Source of the DNA: Sedimentisphaerales bacterium
GTDB taxonomy: Bacteria > Planctomycetota > Phycisphaerae > Sedimentisphaerales > Anaerobacaceae
DNA length: 32,253 bases
Assembly: GCA_016932095.1 (NCBI GenBank)
Contig: JAFGDN010000076.1
Span: forward strand, 1-32,253
Direction of reading: 5' to 3'
Shown piece by piece: positions 14,892 through 22,921 of this stretch (position 1 is the stretch's first letter; every line of letters starts with the position of its first letter). The notes beneath the pieces were generated by a model. That model saw only the letters and a program-made list of their open reading frames with translations, was not told the DNA's origin and did not search any database. The translations under genes were made by a program, and so were the position numbers.

Positions 14892-15656
14892 TTATCTTCC
14901 AAAAAATTTACTGAAAAATCCTCTCGCGTTGAATTTTTTTAACGCCTCATCCGCCGCGGCCCAGTCGGGGCGCAGCTTCAGGGCCTGCTCAAAACTGGCT
15001 TTTGCTTCGGGCCTGCCTAATCCCGCCTGGCAGCATCCAAGCTCATACCAGGCAAGAGCCGATTTAGGCAGCTCATCGACGAGTGTTCGCAGGAATTGCA
15101 TTGCAAAGGCGTAGTCGCCGTTTTGATTGAGCAGCCGGCCCGCCTGCAAACGAATTATCAAACCTTCCTCGCCGCAGGCCGCCGACACGGCCTTGCTGAT
15201 ACAATTCTGGGCTATGCTGCTTTTGCGACTGAGCATCACCTCCGCCCGTGCCAGCCAGACCCTCGCGGTAACGTTTTCCTTGGTTATCGATTCGTCGGAA
15301 TATGCGATTGCCTTTTCCATTCTTCCGTCGCGTGCGCAGGCAACCGCCTTTGCCGATAAAAGCTCCGGATGCTCTGGGAACATCTCGAGCGCCTTATCGA
15401 CCCATACGGCCGCTTCCTTGTATTCACCTAATTCGATAAGCATCTGCACCTGCCCGAGCCAGCCGGGATAAAAAACGCTGTTTTGCTCCAGCGCACGCGA
15501 ATAATTCCGCAACGCCACCTCAAAATCGCCCGCAAGCCAGTATCGAAGTGCCTGCTTGTGGAAATACTCTGCATCCCGAATATCTTCCCCGGCCGGTGTT
15601 TTTGCAGACCTCTCATCGCGTTTGTCGCCAAATTCAAGATTTGAAAATCTCATCAT
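14892..15656 (-). CDS. TPR protein of the Ycf46-like operon
   Basis: 254 residues. Degenerate TPR units (AEYFHKQALRYWLAGDFEVAL, ALEMFPEHPELLSAKAVA, ASFEQALKLRPDWAAADEAL) fill most of the protein; no signal peptide. ATG 15654-15656 is favoured because GAGGA lies seven bases upstream and it overlaps the preceding stop (ATGATG). An upstream ATG at 15698 would lie inside the previous gene. Position between the pseudo-signal-peptidase and pilT suggests a scaffold role in the same envelope system (inference). Confidence 0.75.
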   Translation of the reverse strand: MMRFSNLEFGDKRDERSAKTPAGEDIRDAEYFHKQALRYWLAGDFEVALRNYSRALEQNSVFYPGWLGQVQMLIELGEYKEAAVWVDKALEMFPEHPELLSAKAVACARDGRMEKAIAYSDESITKENVTARVWLARAEVMLSRKSSIAQNCISKAVSAACGEEGLIIRLQAGRLLNQNGDYAFAMQFLRTLVDELPKSALAWYELGCCQAGLGRPEAKASFEQALKLRPDWAAADEALKKFNARGFFSKFFGR

Positions 15657-16693
15657 TGCGCCGTCCTCAGGAAACCTCGCCTGCCGAGAGGCAGCCATCG
15701 CATAACTGCCTTTGCCTGTATTTCTGATACACCCACTAATAAAGCACGTTCGACAAGCTCTGTGTTCATAACCGCGTTGCCTCGAATCACAACATTATAA
15801 TCGTCGCTGATAAAATATGTATCGTTTGGAACCTGAACGGGTTTTATTTTGCCGGTTATCCATTCGGGAACAGGGATTTGGTTACTATCTATCGGCTGAC
15901 CATTGACGATAAAAGCGCGACCGGCAATAAGGATTGTATCGCCTGAAAATCCGACTATCTGGCCTGCCATAATCGGCCCATTTCTGATTACTGGTCCGCT
16001 GCCGCCTCTTATGACATTCCCTGCCCGAACCAGAACGAAATCGCCTCGATTTAAATTAGCCGGCTGTGATAAACTGCGCCTGCCCAGGAGCAAATCACCG
16101 TTTTGAACGTTCTGAAAGGGTATCGCCAGATTAGAATGACCGAAGACAAATTCACTGAAAATGGTGCTTCGAATACCCCAGTAGGCAAACCCTATGGCTG
16201 CCAGCAGGATTGTCAGCGTTCCGAATTTCCTCGCGGTTTCGACTATCTCCCTTAACAGGGTGTGCTGAAAGGCAATCCAGCCGTGAAGTCCGACCGCAAT
16301 ACCGAGTAATAAAAGCCCCATATTACCGCCGTAAAGAGATATCCCGGCGAGCAGGGCTAAAAACCAGCCGAGAACAAACCAGCGAACTTCGCGAAATCTG
16401 CCGTCAATATAATGCGCAAGTCCCGGGACTATCGACAATATAAGGCCGACAAATGTTTCTTTGGACATTATCCTCATAAAAGCCGGCACTTTCACTTTAG
16501 GCCTCGGAAGCTCCTCGGGTGCGACGCTGTGAAGACGAAACCAGCGTAAAAGGGAACGTAAAGGCCTCTTCCAGGGGGGCATTCTCGGCGGGTGAATATC
16601 AACGACGACGCCTGCGCCGCCCAGAACGGAACCGCACTTAAAACACCGGCTTTCGCCGGGAATGTTCTCAAACTGGCATCGCTGGCATCGCAT
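15653..16693 (-). CDS. Zinc-ribbon membrane protein with degenerate signal-peptidase-I-like (S26) domain
   Basis: 346 residues. The N-terminus has a four-Cys zinc ribbon (Cys3, 6, 17, 20). Three or more membrane helices follow (about 78-150 and 160-180). The C-terminal half resembles S26 signal peptidases in order: NGDLLLG, RGDFVLVRA, QIVGFSGD, FIVNGQPID and YFISDDYN, matching the family's boxes C, D and E. The Ser of box B is not at its place (NLAIP) and the Lys of box D is replaced (AGQIVG instead of KRxVG), so it is probably a non-catalytic pseudo-protease. It starts 10 bp after the DUF2997 gene. Function unknown; the similarity is my reading and needs a profile search. Confidence 0.65.
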   Translation of the reverse strand: MRCQRCQFENIPGESRCFKCGSVLGGAGVVVDIHPPRMPPWKRPLRSLLRWFRLHSVAPEELPRPKVKVPAFMRIMSKETFVGLILSIVPGLAHYIDGRFREVRWFVLGWFLALLAGISLYGGNMGLLLLGIAVGLHGWIAFQHTLLREIVETARKFGTLTILLAAIGFAYWGIRSTIFSEFVFGHSNLAIPFQNVQNGDLLLGRRSLSQPANLNRGDFVLVRAGNVIRGGSGPVIRNGPIMAGQIVGFSGDTILIAGRAFIVNGQPIDSNQIPVPEWITGKIKPVQVPNDTYFISDDYNVVIRGNAVMNTELVERALLVGVSEIQAKAVMRWLPLGRRGFLRTAQ

Positions 16694-16703
16694 CCCGGAC
16701 CTG

Positions 16704-16913
16704 CTACTCGTCGTTCAGTTGCTGGTGAAGGTCGATTTTCGATTTGACTTCCGGCTCGTAGTATTCGCTTGTCAGCTTCTGCTCCCTGACCGAGCCGACA
16801 ATCTTACTGAGCCACTTGGCATATTCGAGGCATCCCTTGCCTTTGACTCCCTTGATGTGCACTTTAACCTCGCCGGTTTTTGAAATCACTATTTCGACAT
16901 CGTGTTGTGCCAT
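16704..16913 (-). CDS. DUF2997 protein
   Basis: 69 residues: EIVISKTGEVKVHIKGVKGKGCLEYAKWL is the DUF2997 pattern (E-I-x-I-x-x-x-G-x-V and a C-x-x-x-x-K step). DUF2997 proteins are small partners encoded with DUF1257 and Ycf46-like AAA ATPases; their biochemical role is not established. It lies 4 bp after the DUF1257 gene. Confidence 0.8.
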   Translation of the reverse strand: MAQHDVEIVISKTGEVKVHIKGVKGKGCLEYAKWLSKIVGSVREQKLTSEYYEPEVKSKIDLHQQLNDE

Positions 16914-16917
16914 TTGT

Positions 16918-17394
16918 TTAATCCACCCAACGCCTTACGTTTATTCGTATGCTCTGGTCTTCCATAACTTCTTCGTTGACCGTTTGGAACCCTTTGTTCT
17001 TCAGCTCCGTGGCGACGCGGTTGTAAACGAAACACTGCGCCATCTTCTGTGCAAACTGTTCGGCAATCTGTTTAAGCTCCGCCTTTGTTTTGCCTTTGCC
17101 TTTGGCGCAGACCTTGCACCGGCCTCGTTCGTCCCGGCTGACGCTAAGCTCGATATCGCCTTTTGTGACGACAATTTCCTTCTCTTTGGCGAGGTTTTGA
17201 GCGACGACTTCGCTCTTGGCAAGCTCCACCTCAACTGTCTGCTCTGTTGCCTGCGTCTGCTGGGCAATATCAATATCCTGCTTAACGCTCTGCTTGACCA
17301 CAAGCCCCAGCGCAGACGCGGCCCCCGCGACTGCGGCGACAATCGTAGGCCAACCGGCAACTATAGCGGGCGTCAGGATTACTACTGCACTCAT
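16918..17394 (-). CDS. DUF1257 (Ycf35-like) protein with hydrophobic N-terminus
   Basis: 158 residues. The C-terminal part (KAELKQIAEQFAQKMAQCFVYNRVATELKNKGFQ and an ending SIRINVRRWVD) fits the DUF1257/Ycf35 family, whose members end in a conserved I-x-L-x-V-x-x-x. The first 33 residues are hydrophobic, a possible membrane anchor not usual in the family. RCKVCAKGKGK supplies one Cys pair. AAGGAG lies upstream of ATG 17394. It sits between the AAA ATPase (31 bp upstream) and DUF2997, the typical order of this conserved trio. Confidence 0.75.
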   Translation of the reverse strand: MSAVVILTPAIVAGWPTIVAAVAGAASALGLVVKQSVKQDIDIAQQTQATEQTVEVELAKSEVVAQNLAKEKEIVVTKGDIELSVSRDERGRCKVCAKGKGKTKAELKQIAEQFAQKMAQCFVYNRVATELKNKGFQTVNEEVMEDQSIRINVRRWVD

Positions 17395-17425
17395 ATCCGG
17401 CTCCTTAACCTTTTTTCATATTGTC

Positions 17426-19039
17426 TTATATTTCGAGCTTGCGCTTGTCGGCCCCGGGTTCGGCGGCTATCGCGTCGCTGGTTGCCCGCCTTGCCCGTCC
17501 TTCAGCCCATTTGCGCAAACCATCCACTTCCTCGCTCATCGTCTTTGAAAGCGGCACCGTCTGGCCGATGCTTTCTAACAGTCGCTGGGTCGTTATCGGC
17601 TGTTTTTCATAGAAGGCGTCGAACATCGAGCTGATTATCGCCTCCTCAATTTCAGCGCCGCTATAGCCCGAACAGGCACGTGCAAGGGCGTCCATATCGA
17701 ATGACGCCGGGTCGATTCGCCGTTTCTTCAAATGAATGTCGAGTATCGCCCTTCGCTCCACAAACGCCGGCAAATCAACGAAGAAAATCTCGTCGAATCG
17801 CCCTTTTCTCAGAAGTTCAGGCGGCAGCATTGAAACGTCGTTGGCTGTTGCGACAACAAAAACGGGCTTGTTTTTTTCAGATAACCACGTCAGGAACGCC
17901 CCGAATACGCGGGCGGAAGTTCCGCTGTCAGTGCTTGCGCCGCTGCCGCGTGAGCCGCGGAAGGCCTTGTCAATCTCGTCAATCCAGAACACAACCGGCG
18001 CCACCGATTCGGCTACCTTGATTGCCCTGCGAATATTCTGCTCAGATGAACCTACCAGCGAGCCGAATACCTTCCCTACGTCAAACCGCAAAAGAGGCAG
18101 TTTCCAGGTGTTGCTGATTGTTTTGGCCATTAAGCTTTTTCCACACCCCTGCACACCCAGCAGTAATACCCCCTTGGGGGCCGGAAGTCCGAATTGCCGC
18201 GCCTGGTCGGTAAACGCCACGGAACGCTTAAGAAGCCAGCTTTTAAGGGCATCGAGTCCCCCGACTGATGACAGGTCTTCCTCGGCGTCGTAATATTCCA
18301 AAAGACCGCTTTTGCGGATAATCTGACGCTTCTCGTTGTAAATAACATCCAAACTCTTTTCACCTAAGCTGCGATGCTCAACCAGCGTTTTTGCCAGGAC
18401 GTTTTCCGCCTCGACGAGGGTAAGCCCAAGAAGGGCGTGCACGATTTGCTCCCGCGTATGGTTGTCTATGGCTACGTTTAATTTGGGATTTCCCTTGACC
18501 TCGTCGATGATTCTTGTCACAAGCGCAGCGAATTCCTTTTCTCCCGGCAAATCGAAATCCACTACCGTCAGGTCTTTCTCAAGCTCCGCCGGCAGCTCAA
18601 ATATGGGGCTTGCGATTATAATGGTTTTATATGTGTTCTGCATCGTTGAGGAGACCTCGCGAAGCCGGCGGATGACCGCCATATTCTGCCCCTTGAGGAA
18701 CGGGTGAAAATCCTTGAAAACGTAAAGGGCCGGCTCAACGTGCTCAATAACGTTATCCAGCGCAACCAGAGGGTCCTGTGTGGCAGTATCCCTGTGCTTC
18801 TGGGATTGAACCTGTGTCCCGGCAGGCACAAGACCCGTCGTAACAGACCACTCGAATACCCCTTTACCCAGGCGTGAGCCGATTTTCATTACGTGCCTGA
18901 GAAGCCGTTGCTCCTCCCAGGTAATCACGTAAACAAGCGGATACCTGGCGCGAATAAGGACCTCAATTTCGCTCATTTTCTTAGCGGCTGCCTCGTCATC
19001 GGGCCGGCCTTTCGGCTGCGTTTCTTTAGGTTCGGGCAT
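17426..19039 (-). CDS. Ycf46-like AAA+ ATPase
   Basis: 537 residues. The N-terminal half (about 22-240) is the Ycf46-specific region ([32 protein letters not shown]); the AAA+ core follows with Walker A GVQGCGKS (295-302), Walker B FWIDEID (351-357), the sensor-1 ATAND and Arg-finger segment [16 protein letters not shown]. Ycf46 homologues in cyanobacteria and plastids have roles linked to photosynthesis or carbon response; here there is no photosynthesis, so the target is unknown. ATG 19037-19039 (MPEPKE) is preceded by GAGGG; the longer frame to 19165 duplicates the coding of the small upstream gene. It overlaps that gene by 14 bp. Confidence 0.88.
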   Translation of the reverse strand: MPEPKETQPKGRPDDEAAAKKMSEIEVLIRARYPLVYVITWEEQRLLRHVMKIGSRLGKGVFEWSVTTGLVPAGTQVQSQKHRDTATQDPLVALDNVIEHVEPALYVFKDFHPFLKGQNMAVIRRLREVSSTMQNTYKTIIIASPIFELPAELEKDLTVVDFDLPGEKEFAALVTRIIDEVKGNPKLNVAIDNHTREQIVHALLGLTLVEAENVLAKTLVEHRSLGEKSLDVIYNEKRQIIRKSGLLEYYDAEEDLSSVGGLDALKSWLLKRSVAFTDQARQFGLPAPKGVLLLGVQGCGKSLMAKTISNTWKLPLLRFDVGKVFGSLVGSSEQNIRRAIKVAESVAPVVFWIDEIDKAFRGSRGSGASTDSGTSARVFGAFLTWLSEKNKPVFVVATANDVSMLPPELLRKGRFDEIFFVDLPAFVERRAILDIHLKKRRIDPASFDMDALARACSGYSGAEIEEAIISSMFDAFYEKQPITTQRLLESIGQTVPLSKTMSEEVDGLRKWAEGRARRATSDAIAAEPGADKRKLEI

Positions 19040-19202
19040 TTTTTTTATCCCTCGTTTTGGGCGGTAAAAGTGTATTTTCAGGGTCAAGCTCGCCTGCGAT
19101 TGCCAAAAGCTCGTCGTCAGGCGCAAGCAATGCGACCCTGCCGTCCGCCAGGACGCGTATTTCAAAGTCGCCGCATTTTCGCCTGTATCGTTGCTTCTTC
19201 AT
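19026..19202 (-). CDS. Small conserved-context protein, 58 residues
   Basis: ATG at 19200-19202 overlaps the radical SAM stop (ATGA) and the frame ends in TAA at 19026-19028, overlapping the AAA gene start by 14 bp. The product starts MKKQRYRRKC, carries a GDFEIRVLADGRVALLAP strand pattern and ends in a charged tail with DKKNART. Coupling on both sides and host-like codon use argue that it is real. I do not recognise the family; it may be a small adaptor of the AAA ATPase (inference). Confidence 0.65.
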   Translation of the reverse strand: MKKQRYRRKCGDFEIRVLADGRVALLAPDDELLAIAGELDPENTLLPPKTRDKKNART

Positions 19203-20029
19203 CGTATCAGCGTAAGACCTTTTTCCTCTGCCAAATGCTCAGCTTGTTCAAGCTCATCCGGCTGCAAATATCTCAACGGCGCCTCCCCGTCCTGTGCCGG
19301 CGGCACGTAATTTCCTCTCAAGCTCACCTTCACGCTCGGCAGTTCAGCCGACAGCCAGTTCAGAATCGGCCTGACGCAACAGTCAAAATGGCCCGGCAGC
19401 AACAAATGCCGGACAATTACGTCGCAATTCTGCGAGGCATTGATAATGTTTCGTTTCACTATTTCCATATAATCCTCGCAGCCGAGCAGCCGGCGGGCAC
19501 AGTCGTTGTTGCCGCATTTGGTGTCGGCAAGGCAGATATCCATAAGGCCAGTCATAAGTTCATCGACTATATCATTATAATACATATTCGAGTTCCAAAC
19601 CACCAAAGTTGAAGCATCAAGCCGGCCCAGCAGTTCGAGAATGCCGGGTATGCTGACCGCCGGCTCGCCGCCCAGAAGGTTAAGGTTTTTGGCGCCGCTG
19701 CTTTTACGTCTTTTTATTGAGGCGATGAGCCGCTCTAAATCCATTATTTCCGCCGATTCGGGCTGCTCGTTCCATTCGGCCACTGAGCAAAACTCACATC
19801 TTAAATTGCAGCCGGCAAAATAAACCTGGTGCGAAGGGTTTAATTCCTTCTCTTCGCCCCAGTGCAGCACATCACGGTAGCACCTGACGCTTGAGTCGAG
19901 TTTGCAATATCCTTTTTGTCCCGAAACCCGGTCAACACCGCAGTTTCGCGGACAAAGCTGACAGTGCCGTATCGCCTTTCTGGCGAGTTCTGCCCGCCGG
20001 GGGACTTGAATATGGGCCGCCGGATTCAT
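19199..20029 (-). CDS. Radical SAM protein, PflX-like (COG1313)
   Basis: 276 residues. The radical SAM cluster motif CNLRCEFC (Cys74, 78, 81) binds the 4Fe-4S cluster that cleaves S-adenosylmethionine. Upstream cysteines CQLCPRNCGVDR and GYCKL (residues 23-42) are typical of the PflX/AmmeMemoRadiSam-like group annotated as pyruvate formate-lyase activating enzyme homologues. LLGGEPAVSIPGILELL matches the GGEP motif. No glycyl-radical enzyme is nearby, so its substrate is unknown. It follows the pseudo-rhomboid by 4 bp and overlaps the 58-aa gene. Confidence 0.87.
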   Translation of the reverse strand: MNPAAHIQVPRRAELARKAIRHCQLCPRNCGVDRVSGQKGYCKLDSSVRCYRDVLHWGEEKELNPSHQVYFAGCNLRCEFCSVAEWNEQPESAEIMDLERLIASIKRRKSSGAKNLNLLGGEPAVSIPGILELLGRLDASTLVVWNSNMYYNDIVDELMTGLMDICLADTKCGNNDCARRLLGCEDYMEIVKRNIINASQNCDVIVRHLLLPGHFDCCVRPILNWLSAELPSVKVSLRGNYVPPAQDGEAPLRYLQPDELEQAEHLAEEKGLTLIR

Positions 20030-20033
20030 AATT

Positions 20034-20699
20034 TCAATCTATATCAACAAAGCTTCCCGGTTTATATCTGTTCGGCAGGTTATTTTTGACAGACGCGCTG
20101 ATTCGCCATCTCAGCTTGACGTAAAGATACGCCACAAGCGCACCCGATACCCAAATCCACGTTATTGGCTGCGGTATTCCGAGAACAATCCCGATAACGA
20201 TAAGCCCCCACGTAATATACTGAGCTTCCACCGCCCAGAACAAGGCAAGAACTCTCCTTTTCCTGTGAAGCAATCCGAATACCGCGATTAAGCCGTATGC
20301 GCAGGAATCCGACCCCAGGCCGATATAGTTTTTACCGAGTAACGCGCTGATGGAAATCCATATAATTCCGCAAACAATGCAAACAACCAGCCAGAGCAAA
20401 ATGAACGAGCCGGTTCGCCATTCACGCTCGACGGCGCTGCCTATGAACAAAATCAGCAAACCGTCTAAAATCAGCGTTACAGTGCACGTGTTAAAAAACG
20501 GGTAGGTTACCAGTTGCCATATCCTGCCGCGCAAAATACCCTGGAGGGATAACGCAAGATAATTGAACGTAAAACCAAGCGCGTAGTGAAGCAGCGTCCA
20601 GCCGGCAACGAGCAAAACGAGGATGATGGTGACCGCGGGGGTAAAAAGCTTTTTGGGTGACGGCAGCGCCCACTCGATGCGTATTTCGTCTTCCGCCAT
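20034..20699 (-). CDS. Rhomboid-like membrane protein lacking catalytic Ser and His (pseudo-rhomboid)
   Basis: 221 residues with about six membrane helices. The frame of the rhomboid fold is visible: GRIWQLVTYPFFN (WR motif region), GSAVEREW, then GLGSDSCAYGLI where active enzymes have GxSGxxYGL, and WIWVSGALVAYL where they have AHLGGALAGFL. Aligned this way the catalytic Ser is Asp and the catalytic His is Trp; the HxxxN helix also lacks His and Asn. It is therefore probably an inactive rhomboid relative that binds or escorts membrane proteins, as iRhoms and derlins do (inference). First gene of the operon; GGAAGG lies upstream of ATG 20699. Confidence 0.75.
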   Translation of the reverse strand: MAEDEIRIEWALPSPKKLFTPAVTIILVLLVAGWTLLHYALGFTFNYLALSLQGILRGRIWQLVTYPFFNTCTVTLILDGLLILFIGSAVEREWRTGSFILLWLVVCIVCGIIWISISALLGKNYIGLGSDSCAYGLIAVFGLLHRKRRVLALFWAVEAQYITWGLIVIGIVLGIPQPITWIWVSGALVAYLYVKLRWRISASVKNNLPNRYKPGSFVDID

Positions 20700-20746
20700 A
20701 TTCGGTTTCCTTCCTTTTTTACCGGATTTCCTGACGTTATGCTTTC

Positions 20747-20776
20747 AGTATAGCTTTAACGACCGGAAAATGCCAA
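20747..20776 (-). promoter_or_regulatory. Promoter of the nine-gene Ycf46-like operon
   Basis: On the minus strand TTGGCA (20771-20776), an 18-bp spacer and TATACT (20747-20752), each five of six to consensus, about 50 bp before the pseudo-rhomboid start. Confidence 0.6.
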
Positions 20777-20777
20777 G

Positions 20778-20812
20778 AAAAAAGGGCCTTACGCACATCT
20801 GCGCACGGGCCC
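20778..20812 (-). terminator. Rho-independent terminator upstream of the operon promoter
   Basis: Minus-strand hairpin with GGGCC/GGCCC base and TGCGCA/TGCGTA upper stem (20784-20812), followed by six T. It abuts the -35 box and would insulate the operon from transcription coming from the ThyA side. Confidence 0.65.
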
Positions 20813-20849
20813 CAACTCGGAAAGAAACTTATATGGTTTTTCAAAATTT

Positions 20850-20881
20850 CACCTTCGCACCGGGGCGAAAGTGTTTTTTTT
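20850..20881 (+). terminator. Rho-independent terminator-like hairpin facing an empty plus strand
   Basis: CAC-C-TTCGC, loop, GCGAA-A-GTG (20850-20873) followed by eight T. No plus-strand gene precedes it, so it may end a small RNA or be a fossil. Confidence 0.5.
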
Positions 20882-20884
20882 CGT

Positions 20885-21092
20885 GTCCCTGGGTGCTGCT
20901 CGCCTCGCTTCGCTGGCGACGCGGGTTATCGTCTTTCTCAGCTACCGAGGGACGATATACTGAGCAGTTTTTTACCGGACTGCCTGTCCCCAGCACTATT
21001 TTGAGCAACCGGCACTATTACTATCATCGGCTTCGTTCGGGTAAACAAGCCGCCGATAACCATAACAGTTAATTGCTCAAAATAGTGCTGGG
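20885..21092. other. Structured non-coding segment: two long hairpins, one with a perfect 20-bp inverted repeat
   Basis: Arms 20885-20898 and 20939-20953 pair over about 14 bp with one bulge, enclosing a smaller cgcc/ggcg hairpin. Arms 20989-21008 and 21073-21092 are perfect inverted copies (20 of 20), enclosing another hairpin (atcggctt / aagccgccgat). Open frames across it look like noise. The rest of the 474-bp gap 20700-21173 holds the promoter and terminators listed separately. Confidence 0.6.
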
Positions 21093-21173
21093 CGGCTGAA
21101 TCCACTTTATAGCCCAGTCAATTAAACTATAAAATGAAAACAGGTGTTTGCCAAATTGAGGTAATGGCAGTAG

Positions 21174-22052
21174 TTATCCCTTTGCTTTGGCGAACCAGTC
21201 GGGGTCCTTGGCCAGCTTTTCACGTGTCTCCCGTGTCATCATCTCAAATACCGGATGAGTGCTTTCCCAGGCGCGTTTGGTGAAGGGGCTTAACCGCATT
21301 TTTCCTATTTCACGTGAAACGTCGTTGAAGTAGCTGCCGTAAATGTGCAGTGAGTCGCTTATGTCAACGTATCTGCCGACGGCGACGTTTTTTTTGATGT
21401 TCTGCGAAATCTTTTCGGCTATGGTCCTTTGCAGGTCGGTCAGCGCATAAACGTTCATAAACCACGCCTTGTATAAATCCCTGCTGCGCCAGTGGGTATT
21501 CATATTAAGCACAAATCCTGAGGCGCCATCGCTTATGAGTCGGCACCATATCCTTTGCAGGCAGGGCGGGTCGTCGGTGGCCGGGTCTGCCGTCGGCATC
21601 CAGGTGAGCGCCTGCGCCCTTCGGGTATGCGTAACCTTCGACAGGGCGTCAATGATGTATTGTATCTGGTTGACTTTTTTGAAGGGCTTTTTGGTATTCG
21701 GGTTCCTGATATCCTCGACGGGCGAGTATCCGAACAGCCGTTCGTGATAGGTATAGGTCCATTTTCCCGCCGCAGGGTCAATCCAGTGGTCGTGAATCCC
21801 GTCAATCACCTCCTGCCGGTATGATTCAAGCTCCACAGGCCCGCCGGGGAAATTTTTGTGAATCCTCGGCTCAGCAAAGGGATTAGTTATCGTTACCATA
21901 ACCGTCGCGTCTTTGCTCGGCGGGTCCCCCGGCCGGTCATACTGGGTCTTTATATCTAATCCGTTGTCCCAAACCGCCAGCACCGCCTTTTCCCACGCCT
22001 CCGGCAGACAACCAGCCGTGAGCGCTATCACCGGAAAATTTCCGTCTTTCAT
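21174..22052 (-). CDS. Thymidylate synthase-family protein (ThyA or pyrimidine hydroxymethylase-like)
   Basis: 292 residues. The nucleotide-binding Arg pair (Arg144-Arg145 in THTRRAQALTW), the catalytic-Cys motif PPC (162-164 in ADPATDDPPCLQRIWCR), MNTHWRSRDLYKAWFMNVYALTDLQ and SDSLHIYGSY follow the order of ThyA-family motifs. The family methylates dUMP or, in some branches, hydroxymethylates dCMP or dUMP. The divergence from bacterial ThyA is large, so the exact substrate is open. AAGGAG precedes ATG 22052. Codon use is GC-rich like the host, unlike the AT-rich RM genes immediately upstream (19 bp), so it is probably resident rather than part of the RM unit. Confidence 0.8.
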   Translation of the reverse strand: MKDGNFPVIALTAGCLPEAWEKAVLAVWDNGLDIKTQYDRPGDPPSKDATVMVTITNPFAEPRIHKNFPGGPVELESYRQEVIDGIHDHWIDPAAGKWTYTYHERLFGYSPVEDIRNPNTKKPFKKVNQIQYIIDALSKVTHTRRAQALTWMPTADPATDDPPCLQRIWCRLISDGASGFVLNMNTHWRSRDLYKAWFMNVYALTDLQRTIAEKISQNIKKNVAVGRYVDISDSLHIYGSYFNDVSREIGKMRLSPFTKRAWESTHPVFEMMTRETREKLAKDPDWFAKAKG

Positions 22053-22071
22053 ACTTTCTCCTTAAAAGCGA

Positions 22072-22902
22072 TTACAACTTGGGTGCCTGTTCAGAAGGCG
22101 GTTCTATGCCGAGGAATTCTCTATAAATTCTTTCACGATATCCCTTGCCAATTTCATTTACCGCTTCAATAAAAGATTGATAGGTTCCTAAACCGCCGAT
22201 TTTCTCCCAGAATTCGTTACCGATAAGGATTACCTCATCATGTTTCATATCAAACCATCTTGCAGGAAATTTCCAGTCATAATCCTCTCGTCGTTTATAA
22301 GGATTATAAGGCAAAGCGTAATAAGCAGCATCAACTTGCAAGGGTTCCATGCTATAGAGTTTCAATATCTTTTCTTTACTAACTTTGGTTTGGTCGCTGT
22401 TGGGAAGTGGCGCTTTAAGTTCAAAAGCATATTTTTTCTTATTCTTTGTATCCTCGGCATAAACATCGCATATTACTGTAACGGGTATTTTATTTCCCCC
22501 GCCTCGTAGAACGTAATCTAATTCTTTTTTCCAATTTGGCCGGATTCTTTCATCCCCCTTTTTCCCATGCTCCAAACTATTTAAAATCTCAGTTATTCTC
22601 CTAAGCCGTTCAGCCCGCACAACACCATTTATTTCATACCCTTGCCTCCCTAATCCTAATCCCTCCGTAGCAGCAACTACAGCAAGTTTCTCCCACACAC
22701 TACCAAATGGGGTAACAAATCTTCTTTCAAAATGAGCACCTTTAAATATCTCGTCGGGAACGAGCATGGCATAAAGTGGTTTCGCAGCGTGATGCTCATC
22801 CTTTTTAAAGGGGTCGGTTATGAGCACTTTATTCATAACCCTATCCATCATTTCTTTAATAACGGCCTGTATCGCAGATTTCATTCGAGCAGAATTTGGC
22901 AT
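22072..22902 (-). CDS. TdeIII-family type II restriction endonuclease
   Basis: 276 residues. The pattern VPDEIFKGAHFERRFVTPFG near residues 50-70, YAFELKAPLPNSDQTKVSKEK with the catalytic ExK (Glu-Leu-Lys), and YYALPYNPYKRREDY then VLIGNEFWEKIGG match TdeIII-type nucleases as I remember them. Such enzymes cut unmethylated DNA; TdeIII-like specificity (GGNCC) is only a guess. ATG 22902 follows AAGGAGG at nine bases; the TTG at 22908 is too close to it. It is 19 bp after the methyltransferase gene, in the same operon. AT-rich codon use. Confidence 0.8.
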   Translation of the reverse strand: MPNSARMKSAIQAVIKEMMDRVMNKVLITDPFKKDEHHAAKPLYAMLVPDEIFKGAHFERRFVTPFGSVWEKLAVVAATEGLGLGRQGYEINGVVRAERLRRITEILNSLEHGKKGDERIRPNWKKELDYVLRGGGNKIPVTVICDVYAEDTKNKKKYAFELKAPLPNSDQTKVSKEKILKLYSMEPLQVDAAYYALPYNPYKRREDYDWKFPARWFDMKHDEVILIGNEFWEKIGGLGTYQSFIEAVNEIGKGYRERIYREFLGIEPPSEQAPKL

Positions 22903-22921
22903 TAACAAAATCCTCCTTTAC

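Noticed and set aside
16816-17634. 272-codon plus-strand frame opposite DUF2997/DUF1257
   Set aside because: Shadow of the well-supported minus-strand genes; Cys/Leu/Arg-rich noise without motifs.
20623-21072. 149-codon plus-strand frame across the gap before the pseudo-rhomboid operon
   Set aside because: Begins antisense inside the rhomboid-like gene and then reads through terminator and hairpin sequence; composition is not protein-like.
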